From JACVRM01 sp036824245 (GTDB lineage: Bacteria > Actinomycetota > Thermoleophilia > Gaiellales > Gaiellaceae): 50,659 nt of DNA. Below, one piece after another: positions 50,600-50,659 of the stretch. Within the stretch, counting starts at the first letter, position 1. Every line of letters begins with the position of its first letter. Position numbers and translations under genes: made by a program. The notes beneath the pieces were generated by a model. The model worked only from the letters and a program-made list of their open reading frames with translations, was not told the origin of the DNA and made no database searches. The stretch lies in NCBI GenBank assembly GCA_036824245.1, contig DAITAO010000015.1:1-50659 (forward strand). Reading direction: 5' to 3'.

Positions 50600-50659
50600 A
50601 TGGCCATGACGACGGTCGAGGCCAACGGCGTCACGCTCGGGGTCGAGCACTTCGGCGAC
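50600..50659 (+). CDS. N-terminus of an alpha/beta hydrolase (partial)
   Basis: Only 20 codons are in the window. MTTVEANGVTLGVEHFGD is the typical opening of alpha/beta hydrolases (the GD before the oxyanion hairpin). ATG 50600 or 50606 could be the start. It runs off the right edge. Confidence 0.6.
   Translation, partial: MAMTTVEANGVTLGVEHFGD

Overview
The window is GC-rich, densely packed bacterial chromosome with actinobacterial coding habits: many GTG/TTG starts, stop/start overlaps of 1-4 bases, and convergent genes whose stops share one CTAG. A type IV pilus locus, a speD-bpsA polyamine pair, a geranylgeranyl reductase-like flavoprotein and a substrate-binding protein with a cupredoxin-like tail together suggest a Thermoleophilia-like actinomycete (Gaiellales/Solirubrobacterales). 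That placement is inference from gene content, not a measured phylogeny.

Layout. 1-4.1 kb: the end of a thiamine-diphosphate enzyme, then a complete minus-strand SsuABC/TauABC-type importer with a palindromic operator candidate at its head. 4.2-7.9 kb: a MetE-like/methyltransferase fusion and two ABC-2 permeases, the first broken by a one-base frameshift and with no ATPase gene nearby. 7.9-9.6 kb: a cupin and a saccharopine-dehydrogenase-like protein on the minus strand. 9.65-18.86 kb: a seven-gene plus-strand operon for amine/GABA-type catabolism (two class III aminotransferases, two aldehyde dehydrogenases, an APC permease, a tyrosine phosphatase-like protein and a PLP decarboxylase). 18.86-20.5 kb: bpsA and an unusual speD on the minus strand, behind a 12-codon leader ORF.

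20.7-39.0 kb is the type IV pilus region: pilC, a PilV-like pilin, pilT-M-N-O plus a fifth gene, the major pilin pilA, a membrane-anchored protein, and a seven-gene minus-strand operon (second PilT, lytic transglycosylase/M23 hydrolase, PASTA protein, PilW-like pilin, two related large PilX-like proteins around a prepilin peptidase). Several of these genes are preceded by sequences resembling sigma-28 (FliA/SigD/WhiG) promoters. Two arrays of a roughly 175-bp repeat lie in opposite orientation on either side of the pilTMNO/pilA block.

39.1-50.7 kb: methionine aminopeptidase, a geranylgeranyl reductase-like flavoprotein, head-to-head tRNA-Tyr and tRNA-Thr, and then a four-gene minus-strand operon that appears to join metal handling to cyclic-nucleotide signalling: a CzcO-like flavoprotein, a multicopper oxidase with two extra metal-binding modules and a His-rich linker, an adenylate cyclase fused to a YHS metal-binding domain, and a transporter-HEAT-cNMP-binding fusion. 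The right edge holds a small membrane protein, a decayed hydrolase, a RibD/DHFR-like reductase, a methyltransferase and the start of an alpha/beta hydrolase.

The most promising candidates for something undescribed are the cyclase-YHS/multicopper oxidase/cNMP-transporter operon, the SpeD homologue with altered active-site residues next to bpsA, and the apparent sigma-28-type regulon over the pilus genes with its flanking inverted repeat arrays.
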